A DNA stretch of 64,000 bases from positions 1-64,000 of the forward strand of contig NZ_KZ984451.1 of the NCBI RefSeq assembly GCF_003569915.1, written 5' to 3'. The notes below the pieces were generated by a model. The model saw nothing but the letters and a program-made list of their open reading frames with translations. It was not told the DNA's origin and did not search any database. This stretch comes from Comamonas testosteroni (lineage in GTDB: Bacteria > Pseudomonadota > Gammaproteobacteria > Burkholderiales > Burkholderiaceae_C). Of the stretch, positions 9,070 through 17,589 are shown piece by piece. Both the position numbers and the translations under genes were made by a program. How positions within the stretch are numbered: position 1 is the first letter of the stretch; each line of letters begins with the position of its first letter.

Positions 9070-10424
9070 GGGGCGAGCTTGGGCACATTGGCCGCCACGC
9101 TTTCACGGTGCTGGCGGGGCAATTGGCCGTCATGGCCTTTGGCACGACCGACACCATTGTGGCCAGCCGCTACTCCGAAGGCGCGGTGGCGGCACTGTCG
9201 GTCGGCTCGGCGATTTTTGTCAGCGTCTATGCCTCGCTGATGGGTATTTTTCAGGCCCTGCTGCCGCTGTGGGCCGAGCAGCGCGGTGCGGGCCAGCCGC
9301 GCGCCATTGGTCAGTCGCTGCGCCAGTCCATGTATCTGTGCCTGCTGGCCTGCATGCTGGGTATGTCCGTGCTGTTGATGCCAGACCCCTTGCTACGCTG
9401 GACCGATGTGCCACAGGAGATGCAGCACGAAGTCAAACGCTATCTGGGCGTGCTGGCCTGGGGACTGCCGCCCGCGCTGCTGTTTCGCATCTACAGTGCC
9501 CTCAATCAAGCGCTGGGCCACCCCAAGCTCGTGACCTGGCTGCAGCTGATCTCGCTGCTCATCAAGATTCCCTTGTCCATCTGGTTCACTTTTGGCGGCC
9601 TGGGCCTCAGCCCCATGGGTGCTGTGGGCTGTGCGCTGGCCACACTGACCGTGAACTACACCATGTTTGGCGTGGCGCTGTGGCTGATGCGGACCCAGCA
9701 CTTCTATGCGCCGCTGCAGCTATGGACGCGGCTGGAGAGCCCCGACTGGAAGATGCTGGCGCGCTTTTGCCGCCTGGGCATTCCCGCCGGTCTGGCCATT
9801 CTGGTGGAAGTCACGTCCTTTACCCTCATGGCGCTGTACGTGGCGCGCCAGGGCACGCTGTCCTCGGCCAGCCACCAGATTGCCTCCAATCTGGCCGCCA
9901 TTGGCTATATGTTCCCGCTGTCTCTGGCCATTGCGGCCAGCGCCCGCGTCAGCTACTGGCGTGGCGCAGGTGATGAAGCACTGGCGCGCAAGCTGATTGA
10001 GCAGTGTTTCAAACTCTCAGTCCTGATGGGAATTACCGTAGCAGCTATACTTTTTATAGCTCGCAGTTTGATCGCAGATATCTATACCGACTCACCCCAG
10101 GTGCTTGCACTGACGTCCTGGCTGCTGATCTGCGTGGCCATCTACCACGTGGCCGACTCGGTGCAGACCTACTGCATCTTTGTGCTGCGCAGCTACCGCG
10201 TGACGGTTGCGCCGCTGATCATCTACTGCGTGCTGCTGTGGGGCGGTGGTCTGGGGCTGGGCTACTGGCTGGCCTATGCGTGGCAGGCTCCTGCAGCCTG
10301 GCATGGCTGGCAGGCCACCCCCATGCCCTTCTGGGCCTGCAGCACGGCGGCGCTGTTTGTGACGGCGCTGGCTTTCAGTCTGATTTTGTTCAGGGTCATC
10401 AGGCCCACTGCACAGCAGACCTGA
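9066..10424 (+). CDS. MATE family efflux transporter
   Basis: The 452-residue protein has about 12 membrane spans in two similar halves. It carries the typical N-terminal pattern TVLAGQLAVMAFGTTDTIVASRYS, with an acidic residue in the first helices as in cation-coupled MATE exporters. It overlaps the preceding membrane-protein gene by four bases (ATGA) and is convergent with phoR. The substrate cannot be read from sequence. The coupling to a putative transferase makes export or flipping of a modified molecule possible, though that is inference only. Confidence 0.85.
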   Translation: MRGELGHIGRHAFTVLAGQLAVMAFGTTDTIVASRYSEGAVAALSVGSAIFVSVYASLMGIFQALLPLWAEQRGAGQPRAIGQSLRQSMYLCLLACMLGMSVLLMPDPLLRWTDVPQEMQHEVKRYLGVLAWGLPPALLFRIYSALNQALGHPKLVTWLQLISLLIKIPLSIWFTFGGLGLSPMGAVGCALATLTVNYTMFGVALWLMRTQHFYAPLQLWTRLESPDWKMLARFCRLGIPAGLAILVEVTSFTLMALYVARQGTLSSASHQIASNLAAIGYMFPLSLAIAASARVSYWRGAGDEALARKLIEQCFKLSVLMGITVAAILFIARSLIADIYTDSPQVLALTSWLLICVAIYHVADSVQTYCIFVLRSYRVTVAPLIIYCVLLWGGGLGLGYWLAYAWQAPAAWHGWQATPMPFWACSTAALFVTALAFSLILFRVIRPTAQQT

Positions 10425-10441
10425 AGCCGCTTCAGCGGCTT
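10424..10441. terminator. Compact bidirectional terminator between MATE gene and phoR
   Basis: AAGCCGC (10424-10430) and GCGGCTT (10435-10441) form a 7-bp stem with a TTCA loop. The hairpin overlaps the stop codon of phoR and touches that of the MATE gene. T-runs are short on both sides, so termination may be partial. Confidence 0.5.
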
Positions 10442-11835
10442 TGCTCCAGCGACTCCAGAGCCGGCACCGCTGCCGCGCGCACGCGGCTGGCCGGAAAGGT
10501 CACGGCAAATTCCGAACCACGACCCAGCTCGCTTCTGATGCTGAGCTGCGCACCATGGCGCTGCAGCACATGCTTGACAATGGCCAGCCCCAGTCCCGTG
10601 CCACCAGTATCACGGGAGCGGCTGCGATCCACGCGGTAAAAGCGTTCAGTCAACCGTGCTACATGCTTGGGATCGATGCCCGGGCCGGAATCCTTGACCG
10701 CAAAGCGGGCCGAACCATCGGCAAAGCGCTGCCAGCTCACATCAATGCGCCCCCCAGCAGGCGTGTAGCGCATGGCATTGCCCAGCAAGTTCGAGAAGGC
10801 GCTATGCAGCTCCGCACTGGCGCCGGCAATATCACCAGCCTGCGCCAGCTCGCTGCCATCGGGAAAGCTCAGAACATGAGGCTTGCCCTGCTTGCGCGTC
10901 AAGGTGGTTGAAAGGCCTCGTGCCTCGTTCTCGCAGCGCTTGAGCAGTTGCGCCACCGACATCCAGTCATTGTTGCTGGGCAGCGGGCTACCTTCTAGGC
11001 GCGAGAGCGTCAGCAAGTCTTCCACCAAATGCTGCATGCGCTCGGCCTGCTGAGACATCAGCTCCAGATAGCGCTTGCGCTCGGACTCTTCCAACGGCAG
11101 ATTCTGCAGGGTCTCCACAAAGCCCGCCAACACGGTGAGCGGTGTGCGAATCTCATGCGAGACATTGGCCACAAAGTCCCGGCGCATGGCTTCGGCCTGC
11201 TCGAGCGCTGTCACGTCACGCGCCAGCAGCAGCTTGCGGCCTTCACCATAGCCATAGAGCTGCACAGACAGCTTGACGGGGCGCGAAGGCGTGCTTTCAC
11301 GCCCCTGCATGATCAGATCGTGGGTGAAGTCGTGGGTAGCAAAGTAGGCACTGAATTGCGGGTCACGCACCAGATTGCCAATGCTCTGCATCACGTCCCG
11401 GTCGGCATCAAAACCGAATTGCCGTGCGGCAATCTGATTGCACCATTCGATGCGGCCCTGAGCATCGAGCAGCACCACGCCATTAGGGCTGGCCTGCAGG
11501 GCCGAGAGAATGTCGTTCAGGCGCTGATCGCCCTGCTGAACCTGCTGCACGCTCTGTCGAATCCAGCGGCGCATGCGAATGCTGGCTTCCCCCCATATGC
11601 CCGACAGACTGGGGGCATCCCCCAGATTGGACTGACGCAGCCAGCTCAGCAGCCGCGCACCATTCCAACTATCGACCAGCCACCAAATCCAGCCGCCGAT
11701 CAGCGCACCCGCCATAACAGCGAGAGCCTGATGGGCATGGCTGGCATCAGGCTCGACTCCATGAGTCCAGACCAGCCACAGTACCAGCGCGGCAGCCATC
11801 TGAGAGAGCAACAAGCGAAATCCACGCCACCCCAT
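10432..11835 (-). CDS. phoR: Phosphate-regulon sensor histidine kinase PhoR
   Basis: The 467-residue kinase has two N-terminal spans (about 8-24 and 37-55) with almost no periplasmic part, as expected for PhoR, which senses through the Pst complex and PhoU. A PAS domain (about 105-215) precedes the HisKA box FVANVSHEIRTPL, with the phosphoacceptor His near residue 230. The ATPase domain follows: N box NLLGNAMRYTP, G1 DSGPGID, F box ERFYRVD and G2 GGTGLGLAI. It phosphorylates PhoB when phosphate is scarce. It lies last in the pst-pho cluster, about 70 bp after phoB. Confidence 0.95.
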   Translation of the reverse strand: MGWRGFRLLLSQMAAALVLWLVWTHGVEPDASHAHQALAVMAGALIGGWIWWLVDSWNGARLLSWLRQSNLGDAPSLSGIWGEASIRMRRWIRQSVQQVQQGDQRLNDILSALQASPNGVVLLDAQGRIEWCNQIAARQFGFDADRDVMQSIGNLVRDPQFSAYFATHDFTHDLIMQGRESTPSRPVKLSVQLYGYGEGRKLLLARDVTALEQAEAMRRDFVANVSHEIRTPLTVLAGFVETLQNLPLEESERKRYLELMSQQAERMQHLVEDLLTLSRLEGSPLPSNNDWMSVAQLLKRCENEARGLSTTLTRKQGKPHVLSFPDGSELAQAGDIAGASAELHSAFSNLLGNAMRYTPAGGRIDVSWQRFADGSARFAVKDSGPGIDPKHVARLTERFYRVDRSRSRDTGGTGLGLAIVKHVLQRHGAQLSIRSELGRGSEFAVTFPASRVRAAAVPALESLEQSR

Positions 11836-11904
11836 ATCTCTGTTCTCTTGTGATTTTTACGGAAAGCCCGGCCAGCGTTGGCCGGGCCGTGGCGACCACG
11901 CTTT

Positions 11905-12600
11905 TCAGGCCAGCGCCTGGGCGCTGAAGCGGTAGCCAGCGCCGCGCACGGTCTCGATCAGCGTGCCTGCTACGCCCAGCGATTCGCGCAAGCGCTTGAC
12001 ATGCACGTCCACTGTGCGCTCTTCGATGAAGACATGGTCACCCCAGACCTTATCCAGCAATTGCGCCCGGCTGTGCACGCGCTCCGGGTGCTTCATCAGA
12101 TAGTTGAGCAGTTTGAACTCTGTGGGGCCGATCTTGAGCAGATCGCCCTGCCAGCTCACCCGGTGGGCGGCAGCATCCAGCACCAGCTCACCAATGCTGA
12201 CCTTGTCCTGAACCTGCTCGGGCGCGCGGCGGCGCAGCACGGCGCGAATGCGGGCCAGCAACTCCTGCGTGGAAAAAGGCTTGGTGATGTAGTCATCCGC
12301 GCCCGCGTCCAGACCCGCGACCTTGTCGGGCTCATCACCACGCGCTGTCAGCATCAGAATGGGCACGCCCTTGGTGCGGCTGTCAGCGCGCCATTTGCGC
12401 GCCAGCGTCAGGCCGCTGGCACCAGGTAGCATCCAATCGAGCAAAATCACTTCGGGCAACACGGCATCCAGCTCACGCTGCGCCGACACGCCGTCTTCCG
12501 CCCACACGGGCTGAAAACCGTTATGCCTCAGATTGACCGCAATCAGCTCTGCAATCGCGGGTTCGTCCTCCACGATGAGGACCATGGGCATTTTTTTCAT
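11905..12600 (-). CDS. phoB: Phosphate-regulon response regulator PhoB
   Basis: The 231-residue OmpR/PhoB-family regulator has a receiver domain (acidic pocket EDE near the N terminus, phosphoacceptor Asp in VILLDWMLPG, conserved Lys in DDYITKPFS). A C-terminal winged helix follows, with the recognition region ERTVDVHVKRLRESL. It binds PHO boxes; two good candidates are found in this window, before pstS and before ppk. ATG at 12600 is used; another ATG three codons later is also possible. It is 18 bp downstream of phoU. Confidence 0.96.
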   Translation of the reverse strand: MKKMPMVLIVEDEPAIAELIAVNLRHNGFQPVWAEDGVSAQRELDAVLPEVILLDWMLPGASGLTLARKWRADSRTKGVPILMLTARGDEPDKVAGLDAGADDYITKPFSTQELLARIRAVLRRRAPEQVQDKVSIGELVLDAAAHRVSWQGDLLKIGPTEFKLLNYLMKHPERVHSRAQLLDKVWGDHVFIEERTVDVHVKRLRESLGVAGTLIETVRGAGYRFSAQALA

Positions 12601-12618
12601 CCCTTGAATGCCTCCTGC

Positions 12619-13320
12619 TTACAGCACCGCAGATTCAATGTCCGCCATGGTCTGGTGGCGCACATCCTTGCCTTCGACAAGGTAGATGATGGATTCGGCC
12701 ACGTTCTTGGAATGGTCCCCGATGCGCTCGATGGCCTTGGCCAAGAATAGCAAGTCCAGACTGGCAGAGATAGTGCGTGGGTCTTCCATCATGTAGGTGA
12801 TGAGCTTGCGCACAAAGCCGTCAAATTCGTCATCAATCAGATCGTCTTCCTTGAGGATGGCGACTGCAGCTTTGGTGTCCAGGCGGGCAAACGCGTCCAG
12901 CGTCTTGCGCAGCAGCTCGGAAGCCATCTCGGCCGCTACACGCAGCTCGCTGCTGGGCAGCGAGCGGGCGGCGCCGCTTTCGATGATGGACTTGACCATG
13001 CGTGCCATCTTGCAGGCTTCGTCTCCCATGCGCTCGAGGTTGGCTGTGGTCTTGGAAAACGCAATCAGCAGACGCAGGTCACGCGCTGTGGGCTGGCGGC
13101 GGGCGATGATGGAGGACAGCTCCTGGTCAATCTCCACTTCCATGGCATTGACGCGTTTTTCCGTCGTCACCACCAAGTCAACCGCATCAATGCTGAAGCT
13201 GGTCAAGGCATAGACGGCATTGCGGATCTGCGACTCAACCAGACCGCCCAGCTCCATGACGCGGGCCGAGACGCGGTTAAGTTCTGCATCGAACTGGCTG
13301 GAGAGATGTTTTTCTGTCAT
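12619..13320 (-). CDS. phoU: Phosphate transport regulator PhoU
   Basis: This 233-residue all-helical protein has two PhoU repeats, each with the metal-binding pattern (ERMGDEACKMARMV in the first, ERIGDHSKNVAESI in the second). PhoU connects the PstSCAB transporter to PhoR and keeps the regulon off when phosphate is plentiful. It lies between pstB and phoB in the same direction. The gap to pstB (about 130 bp) carries a dispersed repeat. Confidence 0.96.
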   Translation of the reverse strand: MTEKHLSSQFDAELNRVSARVMELGGLVESQIRNAVYALTSFSIDAVDLVVTTEKRVNAMEVEIDQELSSIIARRQPTARDLRLLIAFSKTTANLERMGDEACKMARMVKSIIESGAARSLPSSELRVAAEMASELLRKTLDAFARLDTKAAVAILKEDDLIDDEFDGFVRKLITYMMEDPRTISASLDLLFLAKAIERIGDHSKNVAESIIYLVEGKDVRHQTMADIESAVL

Positions 13321-13365
13321 TGCGATATTTCTTTCTCAACGATTCAAGGCATTGCGTATGACACG

Positions 13366-13451
13366 GCCTTTGCGCGAGACAGCCAGCAAGGGCCGCCCCG
13401 CAGCCAAGGCGGTCGTCCCCCTTGGGGGAAGCCGCGCAGCGGCACAGGGGG
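13366..13451 (-). repeat. Comamonadaceae-type intergenic repeat at the 3' end of pstB
   Basis: Directly after the pstB stop codon the minus strand runs CCCCCTGTGCCGCTGCGCGG, then a CCCCC/GGGGG stem, GACGACCGCC and CGGCCCTTGC. The stretch at 29703-29794 after greA has the same order of blocks. I recall this pattern as very common at gene ends in Comamonadaceae genomes. Its stem could terminate transcription or protect the 3' end of the message. Confidence 0.6.
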
Positions 13452-14228
13452 TTAACCAAACCTTCCGGTGATGTAGTCTTCGGTTTCCTTGCGCTCGGGC
13501 TTGAAGAACATTTTTTCGGTGTCGCCAAATTCCACCAGATCGCCCAGATACATATAGGCCGTGTAGTCGCTGCAGCGCGCCGCCTGCTGCATGTTGTGGG
13601 TCACGATGACCACGGTGTATTCGTCCTTGAGTTCGGCGATCAGCTCCTCGATCTTGGACGTCGAGATCGGGTCCAGCGCCGAGCAAGGCTCGTCCAGCAG
13701 CAACACTTCTGGCTTGATGGCAATACCGCGCGCGATGCACAGACGCTGCTGCTGACCGCCGGAGAGGCCAGAGCCTGTCTGGTTGAGCTTGTCCTTGACT
13801 TCATTCCACAGCGCAGCCTTGCGCAGCGCCCATTCCACGCGGTCATCCATGTCGGAGCTGTTGAGGTTCTCAAACAGCTTCACGCCAAAAGCGATGTTGT
13901 CGTAGATGGACATGGGAAACGGTGTGGGCTTCTGGAACACCATGCCAACCTTGGCGCGGATCAGAGCCACATCCTGCTTGCTGGTCAGCAGATCTTCGCC
14001 ATCCAGCAGAATCTGGCCTTCGGCGCGTTGCTCGGGGTACAGCTCGAACATGCGGTTGAAGGTACGCAGCAGTGTGGACTTGCCACAGCCGGACGGGCCG
14101 ATGAAGGCCGTGACCTTTTTTTCGGGGATGTCGAGATTGATGTTCTTGAGCGCGTGGAACTTGCCGTAGTAGAAGTTCAGATCGCGCACAGCCAGCTTGG
14201 AATTGGCGGGGACGGTAGTTGCAGTCAT
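13452..14228 (-). CDS. pstB: Phosphate ABC transporter ATP-binding protein PstB
   Basis: The 258-residue ATPase powers phosphate import. It has Walker [10 protein letters not shown], signature LSGGQQQRL, Walker [14 protein letters not shown] and the switch His in VTHNMQQ. The start is the ATG at 14228 ([11 protein letters not shown]); the upstream in-frame extension overlaps the end of pstA and is not family-like. It lies 17 bp after pstA. Confidence 0.97.
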   Translation of the reverse strand: MTATTVPANSKLAVRDLNFYYGKFHALKNINLDIPEKKVTAFIGPSGCGKSTLLRTFNRMFELYPEQRAEGQILLDGEDLLTSKQDVALIRAKVGMVFQKPTPFPMSIYDNIAFGVKLFENLNSSDMDDRVEWALRKAALWNEVKDKLNQTGSGLSGGQQQRLCIARGIAIKPEVLLLDEPCSALDPISTSKIEELIAELKDEYTVVIVTHNMQQAARCSDYTAYMYLGDLVEFGDTEKMFFKPERKETEDYITGRFG

Positions 14229-14245
14229 GGTCTTGAACTCTCGAA

Positions 14246-15130
14246 TTACTTTTGGCGAGTGATGAAGCGAGCCAGGATATTCAGACCCAGCACAGCCACC
14301 GTGATCAGGAACACACCGGCCCATGCCAGGTGCTGCCAGTTCTCATAGGGGCTCATCGCAAATTTGAAGATGGTGACGGGCAGGCTGGCCATGGGCTTGC
14401 TCATGTCCGCATTCCAGAACTGGTTGTTCAGCGCAGTGAACAGCAGCGGAGCCGTCTCACCGGCGATACGCGCCACGGCCAGCAGCACACCGGTGATCAC
14501 ACCAGCGCGGGCCGCACGCAGCGTCACCATGATGATGACCTTCCACTTGGGCGTGCCCAGCGCATAAGCGGCTTCGCGCAGGCTGGCTGGCACCAGCACC
14601 AGCATGTTCTCGGTGGTGCGAATGACCACGGGAATCACGATCAGCGCCAGCGCCACGACCCCGGCCATGCCGGAGAAGCTCTTGAAGCGCACCACCACCA
14701 CGGTATACACAAACAGGCCGATCACGATGGAGGGAGCGGACAGCAGAATGTCGTTGACGAAACGTGTCGTGCTGGCCAGCCAGCCTTTCTTGTCATACTC
14801 GGCCAGATACACACCAGCCATGACGCCGATAGGCGTGCCCACGAAGGTCGCCAGAGCCACCATCATCAGCGAGCCGAAGATGGCATTGGCAATACCGCCC
14901 TCCTCATTGGGCGGGGGCGTCATCTGAGAGAACAGCGCCAGATTCATGCCGCCCACACCCAGACGGATGGTTTCCCAGAGAATCCAGATCAGCCAGAACA
15001 CGCCAAACAGCATGGCCGCCATGGACAGGGTCAGCGCCACCTGGTTCAGGCGCTTGCGCTTGTCGTACTTGGCCTGACGAACGGCAGCCAGATTGGCTGC
15101 GTCGAGCATTTTGGTGGAAGTAGAGCTCAT
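14246..15130 (-). CDS. pstA: Phosphate ABC transporter permease PstA
   Basis: This 294-residue inner-membrane permease has six spans and the binding-protein-dependent transport motif ([19 protein letters not shown]) that docks PstB. Its ATG overlaps the pstC stop by four bases, indicating coupled translation. Together with PstC it forms the phosphate channel. Confidence 0.96.
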   Translation of the reverse strand: MSSTSTKMLDAANLAAVRQAKYDKRKRLNQVALTLSMAAMLFGVFWLIWILWETIRLGVGGMNLALFSQMTPPPNEEGGIANAIFGSLMMVALATFVGTPIGVMAGVYLAEYDKKGWLASTTRFVNDILLSAPSIVIGLFVYTVVVVRFKSFSGMAGVVALALIVIPVVIRTTENMLVLVPASLREAAYALGTPKWKVIIMVTLRAARAGVITGVLLAVARIAGETAPLLFTALNNQFWNADMSKPMASLPVTIFKFAMSPYENWQHLAWAGVFLITVAVLGLNILARFITRQK

Positions 15131-16155
15131 GAACGGGCTCCCTCATTCTTTTGCAGGCGGCTGAGCAGCAGCTTGGACATCGACAGCACCACGAAGGTGA
15201 TGAAGAACAGCACCAGACCCAGATAGATCAGTGATGCCTGGTGCAGGCCTTCGCCGGCTTCGGCAAACTCATTGGCCAGCGCCGAGGTAATGCTGTTGGC
15301 CGCCTCGAACACGGACAGCGAGTTGAGCTGGTTCATATTGCCGATCACGAACGTGACGGCCATGGTCTCGCCCAGTGCGCGCCCCAGACCCAGCATGATC
15401 CCGCCCAGCACGCCGGTCTTGGTATAGGGTAGAACCACTTTCCACACCACTTCCCAGGTCGTGGAACCCAGTCCATAGGCCGACTCCTTGAGCAGTGCGG
15501 GGGTGACTTCAAACACGTCGCGCATCACCGAAGCGATGAACGGGATGATCATGATGGCCAGAATGATGCCTGCCGACAGAATGCCGATACCTACGGGAGG
15601 GCCGGACACGAAAGCGCCCAGATAAGGCACGCCGGTGAGCAGTGACTGCAGCGGCTGCTGCACATAGGTGGCCAACACGGGACCGAAGACCATCAGACCC
15701 CACATGCCATAGACAATTGAAGGCACCGCAGCCAGCAACTCGATGGCAGTGCCCAGAGGACGCTTGAGCCAGGTCGGAGAAAGTTCGGTCAGAAACAGCG
15801 CAATGCCGAAGCTCACGGGCACGGCAATCAAGAGCGCGATGGCCGATGTAGCCAAAGTGCCATAGATCATGACCAGGCCGCCGTACTGGTTCTGCACAGG
15901 ATCCCAGACACTGCTGGTCAGAAAGCCCAGGCCATATTCATGAATGGCAGGCCAGGCACCAAAGACCAGCGACACCATGATGGCAATCAGCAGCCCCAGT
16001 GTGAGCATGGCTGCCAGACGTGCGAGGCCGCCAAATAAGCGATCCGCCATACGGCCCGAGATCATCGGAGCACGTGGCGGAGAAGGAATGCGCTGCTGAG
16101 CGGTTTGCTGTTTGTTCATGGCAGCCAGCGAGCTTGAGGGCGACGTAGTGGACAC
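15127..16155 (-). CDS. pstC: Phosphate ABC transporter permease PstC
   Basis: This 342-residue permease, partner of PstA, has six spans and the coupling motif [19 protein letters not shown]. The start is a GTG at 16155 with AAAGG upstream; an internal ATG at 16119 would remove 12 residues but has no Shine-Dalgarno sequence. It is separated from pstS by a strong hairpin (16190-16224), which probably lowers its expression relative to the binding protein. Confidence 0.95.
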   Translation of the reverse strand: MSTTSPSSSLAAMNKQQTAQQRIPSPPRAPMISGRMADRLFGGLARLAAMLTLGLLIAIMVSLVFGAWPAIHEYGLGFLTSSVWDPVQNQYGGLVMIYGTLATSAIALLIAVPVSFGIALFLTELSPTWLKRPLGTAIELLAAVPSIVYGMWGLMVFGPVLATYVQQPLQSLLTGVPYLGAFVSGPPVGIGILSAGIILAIMIIPFIASVMRDVFEVTPALLKESAYGLGSTTWEVVWKVVLPYTKTGVLGGIMLGLGRALGETMAVTFVIGNMNQLNSLSVFEAANSITSALANEFAEAGEGLHQASLIYLGLVLFFITFVVLSMSKLLLSRLQKNEGARS

Positions 16156-16189
16156 TGGTGGGCGCCTTTATTCGCAAGGAGTGGAAAAC

Positions 16190-16224
16190 GCCGTGAGAGG
16201 CCGTCCGGAACGGCATCTCACGGC
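16190..16224 (-). terminator. pstS-pstC intercistronic hairpin (attenuator or 3'-end stabiliser)
   Basis: GCCGTGAGA (16190-16198) pairs with TCTCACGGC (16216-16224), and inside it GCCGT (16200-16204) pairs with ACGGC (16210-16214) around a five-base loop, with one mismatch. On the minus strand it is followed by only a short GTTTTCC tract. Partial termination or protection of the pstS message would both give excess PstS over the membrane parts. Confidence 0.65.
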
Positions 16225-16231
16225 AACTTAC

Positions 16232-17263
16232 TTACTGGGCAACAGCCTTGCCCGAGGTGTCCTTGATTTGACCCCAGGACTTGTAAATCACATTCTTGAC
16301 GGATTCAGGCATGGGCACATAGTCCAGATCGGCAGCCGTCTTGTCCCCTTGCTTGTAAGCCCATTCAAAGAACTTCAGCGAGGTGGCGGCCTGAGCAGGC
16401 TTGTCCTGAGACTTGTGCATCAGGATAAAGGTGGCCGAGGTGATGGGCCAAGCAGCCTTGCCGGGCTGGTTGGTCAGGATCTGGTAGAAGCTCTTGGCCC
16501 AGTCAGCGCCAGCAGCAGCAGCCTTGAAGGTGTCGTCATCGGGAGAGACGTAGTTGCCATCCTTGTTCTGCAACTGGGTGTAGGTCAGCTTGTTTTGCTT
16601 GACATAGGCGTATTCCACGTAGCCGATGGAGTTGGGCAGACGACCCACAAAAGCGGCCACGCCTTCATTGCCCTTGCCACCTGCGCCGGTAGGCCAGTTC
16701 ACTGCAGTGCCTTCGCCCACCTTGTCCTTCCACTCGGTGTTGACCTTGGAGAGGTAGTTGGTGAAGCCAAAAGTGGTGCCGGAGCCGTCAGCACGGCGCA
16801 CGGGAGCGATGGTCGCATCAGGCAGAGCCACGCCGGGGTTCAGAGCCGTGATGGCGGCATCGTTCCACTTGGTGATCTTGCCCAGGTAGATGTCGCCCAG
16901 CACCTGGCCGCTGAGCTTGAGCTGACCAGGAGCCACACCCTTGATATTGACCACAGGCACAATGCCGCCAATCACGGTGGGGAACTGCACCAGGCCCTTC
17001 TTGTTCAGCTCTTCGTCGGTCAGAGGCGCATCGGATGCACCAAAGTCCACGGTCTTGGCATCGATCTGCTTAACGCCAGCGCTGGAGCCCACGGATTGGT
17101 AGTTGATCTTGACGCCAGTAGCCTTGTTGTAGTCAGCCGCCCACTTGGAGTACAAGGGAGCGGGGAAACTCGCGCCTGCGCCAGTAGCTTCCTGGCTTGC
17201 GTGTGCCATACCGGCTGCAGACAGAGCACCAGCGACCAGAACGTGAATCAGAGACAACTTCAT
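16232..17263 (-). CDS. pstS: Periplasmic phosphate-binding protein PstS
   Basis: The 343-residue substrate-binding protein has a typical signal peptide ([20 protein letters not shown], cleaved near AHA). The mature part starts [12 protein letters not shown] and contains the phosphate-site motifs [11 protein letters not shown] and [15 protein letters not shown]. It captures phosphate in the periplasm and delivers it to PstCA. It is the first gene of the pst-pho cluster, with a PHO box 53 bp before its ATG. Confidence 0.97.
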   Translation of the reverse strand: MKLSLIHVLVAGALSAAGMAHASQEATGAGASFPAPLYSKWAADYNKATGVKINYQSVGSSAGVKQIDAKTVDFGASDAPLTDEELNKKGLVQFPTVIGGIVPVVNIKGVAPGQLKLSGQVLGDIYLGKITKWNDAAITALNPGVALPDATIAPVRRADGSGTTFGFTNYLSKVNTEWKDKVGEGTAVNWPTGAGGKGNEGVAAFVGRLPNSIGYVEYAYVKQNKLTYTQLQNKDGNYVSPDDDTFKAAAAGADWAKSFYQILTNQPGKAAWPITSATFILMHKSQDKPAQAATSLKFFEWAYKQGDKTAADLDYVPMPESVKNVIYKSWGQIKDTSGKAVAQ

Positions 17264-17589
17264 GAAACGACCTTTAGGGGTTGAAGATTCGATGACTGGA
17301 CTGTAAAAACCATTTATGACAGCGTTGTGACATAAACATTTCAGTCATCCGGTCTGTCACAAGCTTGGTTTTCAGCGTCATACTCTTGACATACGAAGTC
17401 TCCAAACTGGCTTGTCCTGTGTTTTTGTCCCCCTGCCCTACAGGCCGGGCGAATACCTGAGCACCACAAGGTTTCACCCCTGACGCTCACACCTGTAACT
17501 GCGCAGTTGCTGCATATTCCCTTACCCGCATGCAGCGTAGCCACAGGGCCGCGCCTTTTTTCAAAAACACACTCCCCAAAGCTTTTTGA
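17264..17589. other. Divergent control region between pstS and ppx
   Basis: This 326-bp gap holds the pstS promoter and PHO box (17300-17333). Two 8-bp arms, GATGACTG (17291-17298) and CAGTCATC (17342-17349), flank the box as an inverted repeat. On the plus strand CAGTCAT (17342-17348) and CTGTCAC (17354-17360) resemble PHO half-sites, but they are 12 rather than 11 bp apart. No clear ppx promoter and no gene are visible in the part nearer ppx. Confidence 0.6.
17300..17333 (-). promoter_or_regulatory. PHO box and -10 element of pstS
   Basis: On the minus strand the two 7-bp half-sites ATGTCAC and CTGTCAT are separated by AACG (17316-17333), the 7-4-7 layout of PhoB sites. Ten bases further on is TACAGT (17300-17305), a -10 box at the spacing usual when PhoB replaces the -35 contact. 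The box lies 53 bp before the pstS ATG. Confidence 0.85.

Noticed and set aside
17342..17360. A second PHO box directed at ppx
   Set aside because: The half-sites have 5-bp instead of 4-bp spacing and lie about 230 bp from ppx; kept only as a remark on the pstS region.
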